Position numbers and translations under genes: made by a program. The notes beneath the pieces are model-generated. The model ran no database searches. It had not been told where the DNA came from and saw only the letters and a list, made by a program, of their open reading frames with translations. A stretch of 64,000 bases of DNA from Glandiceps talaboti (lineage: Eukaryota > Hemichordata > Enteropneusta > Spengelidae): NCBI RefSeq assembly GCF_964340395.1, contig NC_135555.1:19973947-20037946 (forward strand), in the 5' to 3' direction. This document shows positions 59,870-64,000 of this stretch, in pieces (position 1 is the stretch's first letter; every line of letters begins with the position of its first letter).

Positions 59870-60285
59870 CAAGCATTTTTGTAGCTCCCATACTCAAAGA
59901 CTACATATATGTTTATATACGACTCAAAATATAACACTGAAATTTACTTTGAACACGTTCAGTTTCAGTAGACCTATTAAAACCCAAAATCTCCACTGTA
60001 TAATTTAATATCGGTAATAGTTTACAGTCAAAAACTTTTAAATTTAGTTTTGACTAGGAGGTCCCCAAGTTTTGCAAGTTGACTCATGACCGCAATCATT
60101 GCTTTACTCGCTTGAGCTGCAAGCGCTAAATACCATAGACCACTGCTTGACATAATCACGCCTAGATATTCATAAAAAGCGAACAACGTCGAGTTTATGA
60201 CCACCAATAACCACTTTTCAATTTTCTTAAGAATTTCATCTCTTAGTAAATACAATAATTTTAGTTTTGACATACATGTAATTTA
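59870..60285 (-). pseudogene. non-LTR reverse transcriptase relic, C-terminal part (minus strand)
   Basis: Minus-strand frame 60273-60028 contains KKIEKWL, then YEYLGVIMSSSGLW and LAAQASKAMIAVMSQLAKLG, the post-catalytic F-x-YLG-x-x-x-S-x-x-G-x-W and A-x-A-x-KA pattern of LINE polymerases. After a frame change, PILNYTVEILGF and ERVQSKF (down to about 59910) match the familiar P-I-L-x-Y-x-x-E-I-W-G-F block. Different family and opposite strand from the relic at 58.5 kb. Confidence 0.75.
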
Positions 60286-61286
60286 CTTTCAAAAGACAAT
60301 GTTAGAAACCCCTACCCCATTGATTCCTGTGGGAACATGCCTTTCGTGAAGAAAAAATGGTTACATAACATGTCTACAAGAATTGTTGGAGAATGTCTAT
60401 GTAGAATGCCACACTGATCCCATATCCACACCTTGAGTTTTATTTTTATTGTTCTTCAATGATCTCCTTCAAAGTAATAGTCTGGATGCCAATATGGTTT
60501 CTAACTAAACCACGTCTAGCCAAAAGCCCCTCAAATAGCACAAAAAGTTGTTCACCCAATCAGTGAAACCTAAATGTTTTGGTGATGTAAACAGTATATA
60601 AGTAGCATCATGGGCTGACAAATATACCACATTTGAACATTACTGTCCCAATAAACACTAACTTTATGAGGGACTGTGTTATTGGTTAGAGTTTTGTGAT
60701 TTATTAACAAAGACATGATGTTAATGACTGTGTGGGTGGCTGTAAATGAATTTTAAATTGCATCTCATGCATTTCAAGACTTCTAGAGTAACGACTCTGA
60801 CTATACTTTGAGTGGAGGTATAAATGGTAATGATACAGTATAGGAACTAGACTATCAAAGTAATTACCTTGTCCAAAAGACTACAGTCGGATATTAATCT
60901 CACCATTAATGCCTGAATTTATGTCTATCAAGGTGGATCTGATAAGATCATGGAAATCGAGAAACTTTCATCACTTTGGACTTGAGCATTGAATACATTT
61001 GTGAAGTACTCAGACCATGATTCATGTTTTTTTTTTAGAGATTAATTCCACTAGATCGTCCACTAAATCGTCCACGAAAACAAATACATTCTATCATTCC
61101 ACCATGTCACTCAACAACGCGCATCGAATTCTATCACTTGAATTTCCGTTATTTAGTCGTCTGAAGATCGTAACGGCCTCCGTACCATAACTTGTGTACT
61201 TTGTGTAAATACAGCTCTACTTCTCAGTATTGAGCACTTTTCCTTCAGTTTATGACTTACCTCTTATATATATATATATATACTGA

Positions 61287-61290
<4 letters not shown>
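60286..61290. other. gene-free interval
   Basis: No coding signal recognised. Confidence 0.4.

Positions 61291-61363
<73 letters not shown>
61291..61363. repeat. (TA)n microsatellite
   Basis: About 36 TA units; a shorter TA run precedes at 61266-61281. Confidence 0.95.
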
Positions 61364-61366
<3 letters not shown>

Positions 61367-61548
61367 CCATTGCTCGGTTGACGGCAACGCGGTCAAAGAT
61401 ATCGGGTTCTTTGCACAATACACGTGTATATAGAAATGATGTCCCTTAAATTTCCCCTCTTTTCATTCTTGCTCTTTTCAACTACAATATAGATTTTGAT
61501 AATTTCCATAGGTCTCACGAGATATACTCTTCAAGGAAAAACAAGTTC

Positions 61549-61934
61549 GTGTCGGAGTTTGACACGAGAATAGTCTGTGCTTGGAGTAATTATACTGTCA
61601 GTATAATTTCTCAAAGGTATGTGTTATCGTGGAAGTTTAAACATTATTTATACTTTAATGGTGTTATAGATTTTGACCCAAGCTATGCATGCCACGGTCA
61701 CAAGCTATATTGCGTCAGATCGATTTGCCAAACAAGTTTGCCAGAATTAACGCATCCCATCAAACCATGGACCCTCCACAAAGGTGGAGTGTCTATGGTC
61801 AAACAAATGACAGGTCGCAGAAACTATGGTCATGGAAGTATGAACGTCGTTTATACTTGTACGCCGTGACATACAATGAGCGCAGTGCCATGATTGACCG
61901 GATTATTCAGTGTCGACAATCCCAGTTAATATAA
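61549..61934 (+). other. unassigned open segments with a possible internal duplication
   Basis: Two overlapping frames contain similar words about 210 bp apart: LSWKFKHYLYFNGV (61624-61665) and WSWKYERRLYLYAV (61833-61874). DNA shows TGGAAGT.T.AAC and TTATACTT in both. No family recognised, no splice support; possibly a degraded repeat rather than a gene. Confidence 0.3.
61766..61798. mobile_element. ultrashort palindromic insertion, CCATAGAC class, 6-bp direct repeats
   Basis: CATGGACCCTCCAC, four-base centre, then GTGGAGTGTCTATGG. Flanked by TCAAAC at 61760-61765 and 61799-61804. Confidence 0.65.
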
Positions 61935-62059
61935 TCCCAAAGGCAAACTTGTTTTATTTACCACCTTGCCAAGCAACACAGGGTGGTGGCGAGGCGAAGT
62001 TGTAATGTACTGTCGCTTTGATATTCACGATTTTGGAAAGGAAATAGATAACATCGGGT

Positions 62060-62959
62060 TAGATCTTGAGAGTAAATAAGAAGAAAAGAAGAGTTAATTT
62101 GAAATCAGTGATAAACGAGTTGTCTATTTTTAAGAAACTAAATATAAGGAAAGCTATGGGTCCTGATAACATATGTGGTAGGTTACTGAATGTCTATGCA
62201 TCGCAGTTAGCTAGTGTTTCCAGTAGATTGTTCAATTGGTCGTACAATGATCATACGATATCAACCATTTGGAAAACATCTACCATCTGTCCGGTCCCTA
62301 AAAACTTCCAAGGCATCGTCCTGTAGCACTGACTTCCATTGTGATGAAATGCTTCGAGCGTATTTTACTTTGTCAAAACCCACAAAAACATTCACACCTT
62401 GACCCATACCAATTTACATATTAAAGTAATAGAGGTACTGATAATGCAACTCTCACATTACTTCACGATGCGTATATACATCTTGAAAAACCAAGTTCAT
62501 TTGTAAGACTATTGGTTATTGATTTTTCATCAGTCGTTAACAGAAGTCAACCAAACACGATGGCTCATAAACTTAGTTATTTAAACGTTAACCCCAAACT
62601 CATCCTCTGGATAATGGATTTTCTTGTCAACCTTTCCCAGTTTGTTCGCTACCAAAAATTAAGTTCAGCCTTCCATTCAACATTTAGGGGTGCCTCACAG
62701 AGCACGATACTCTCACACAAACTATTTACACTTTACACAAATGACTGCTCATCAGGTACCGATACAAATCCACTTATCAAATATTCTGATAACTCTGCAT
62801 TAGTTGACCTGTCAAATTCTGACCGTACTTATTTCGATGAAGTTGATAGGTTTGTTACTTGGTGTAAAGAAAACTACTTGGACGAAAGGTCGACTTTAGG
62901 AAGAACCCTAAAGTAGTGCCCGACCTTTTTATTGACAATGTTAAAGTTGAACAGGTGAC

Positions 62960-63051
<92 letters not shown>

Positions 63052-63492
63052 AACAGTCTTGGATAATAAATCAAATGTTAAGGCCAACACAGATTTCATT
63101 AACAAGAAATGTCAATCTAGAGTTTACTGTCTACAACAATTGAGGGGCCTAAAATTTTGTAAATGCCAAGGTATTACAGACATTCTATCGGAGTTTTGAG
63201 TCGGTTTAACATTTTCTTTTTTGTGCTGGTTTGGTAGTCTAGGGACTAGCTACAAGAGTGTCTTGAACAAAATTGTAAATGTGTTTAGTAAAGTATTGAG
63301 TGAAAAGTAGACTAATTTGAATGAAATGTTTACATCTCGTGTACAAAACAAAGCTGGGAAAATGGTAAATGACAAAGGCCACATTATGTCCCAACACTTT
63401 GAACTCCTGCCATCAGGGAGACGATTTCGTGTCCCTAAATTCAGAACAGTCAGAACCAAATCAAGTTTTGTGCCCACTTCAACTAAATTTTA
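62060..63492 (+). pseudogene. Rex1/Babar-like non-LTR reverse transcriptase relic
   Basis: Fragments in order across at least three frames: KAMGPDNICGRLL and WKTSTICPVPK (62145-62305); DPYQFTY and NRGTDNATLTLLHDA; LLVIDFSSVVN (catalytic box A, the usual D-F-S-S-A-F/x-N; 62508-62540); ASQSTILSHKLFTLYTND (box B region); YSDNSALVDL (degenerate Y-A-D-D, 62784-62813). Then a (TA)n expansion, GTVLDNKSN, and near the end LLPSGRRFRVPKFRT and KSSFVPTSTKF. The PSGRR and F-V-P-T tail are, to my knowledge, typical of Rex1-type LINEs. Second catalytic Asp replaced by Asn; stops and frameshifts throughout. Confidence 0.8.
62963..63048. repeat. (TA)n expansion inside the RT relic
   Basis: About 43 TA units splitting the block where LINE polymerases have K-Y-L-G-x-x-x-D. 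The repeat appears to have grown from an AAATATATAG seed in the coding sequence. Confidence 0.9.
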
Positions 63493-64000
63493 AACCAAAC
63501 TAAATAATTCTATTTCAAAGACATCTGCTCTGCATTCCAGATTGGAAGAACCGCGTTTTTTTATTGTCTTTTTTAAGTTGATGACCATTTCTGGCAAGAC
63601 TTCACTCACAATTTTCTCGATTTTACTGATTTTTCTTCTTTATTAAAAAGGTTTAGGGTCGGCACCGGATTTCTAGAATGGAAGCGTTTGGGGAGTTATG
63701 TGTGATTTATTTGTTGAGAAAGGTTCAAAGACAATAAATATCGCCATAAGGTGGCACTTGCCGTTCCAGTGAGGAACGACTAGTGCCACCACGGTAGTAC
63801 TCGACAATTCGATGGACCACGGCCAAGTCCGCCATTCACAATTTTCAAATCACTTGAAATAAAGCAATCTGGCAAAACTCGCCCATGTGCATTTACAATC
63901 TTGTCGCAACTAATTCTAGTAGGTAAAACCATAGACCCTCCACCCTGTCTATGGTAAAACCTAGTCGCATTCATAACTTTCATCGAGGGTAAGGTAATTT
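63493..64000. other. gene-free right edge
   Basis: An imperfect foldback at 63750-63790 (GGTGGCACT..CGTTCC facing GGAACG..AGTGCCACC) and the ultrashort palindrome at 63930-63952. Otherwise nothing. Confidence 0.45.
63930..63952. mobile_element. ultrashort palindromic insertion, CCATAGAC class, 8-9 bp direct repeats
   Basis: Only 22-23 bp: CATAGACCCTCCACCCTGTC plus TAT. Flanked by GGTAAAAC at 63922-63929 and 63953-63960 (a ninth base also matches if the border is shifted). Confidence 0.8.

Overview
The window is animal nuclear DNA. Evidence: GT-AG introns with polypyrimidine tracts, AATAAA signals, two arrays of Krueppel-type C2H2 zinc fingers, several families of non-LTR retrotransposon, a tRNA-derived SINE, many small inverted-repeat DNA transposons and dense microsatellites ((TA)n, (GA)n, (GT)n, (ATGT)n, (ACGG)n). 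The repeat style and an animal TspO-related gene suggest a marine invertebrate; I cannot place the phylum from this window alone.

Layout. 1-3.3 kb is AT-rich intergenic DNA. 3.33-5.07 kb is a 5'-truncated non-LTR retrotransposon with an open reverse-transcriptase frame, a (TCAAA)n tail and an 8-bp target duplication. 10.5-14.6 kb holds a spliced plus-strand gene for a long coiled-coil protein; four phase-consistent coding exons give 784 codons. 16.35-19.62 kb is a tandem duplication with filled and empty foldback insertion sites. 21.1-23.5 kb is a two-exon gene for a 304-residue multi-pass membrane protein related to TspO/MBR. 29.5-30.9 kb (minus) encodes a 15-finger C2H2 protein; 31.58-31.78 kb (plus) is a first coding exon with a SAP-like domain behind a TCTCGCGAGA promoter motif.

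A second, shorter copy of much of this block follows in the same order and orientation at about 45.2-53.5 kb: a truncated TspO pseudogene, a 26-finger C2H2 gene (minus, 47.3-49.55 kb) and matching non-coding DNA. The distance to copy I is about 23 kb at the TspO end and about 10 kb at the far end, because copy I has gained or copy II has lost several blocks. 53.5-64 kb is a repeat graveyard with three reverse-transcriptase relics (58.5-59.65 kb plus; 59.9-60.3 kb minus; 62.06-63.49 kb plus), one with an apparently identical 292-bp tandem duplication.

The most unusual signal is a group of ultrashort palindromic insertions (about 22-34 bp, almost nothing but two facing termini) flanked by 6-8 bp direct repeats. 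There are two sequence classes, CCATAGAC...GTCTATGG and CATGGAAGTATAACCC. They sit beside longer foldback elements (64-915 bp) with 8-11 bp target duplications, and several of those can be checked against empty sites in the duplicated copy. No CRISPR array, rRNA or intact tRNA gene was seen. The genes are not an operon; their shared context is local segmental duplication plus transposon traffic.
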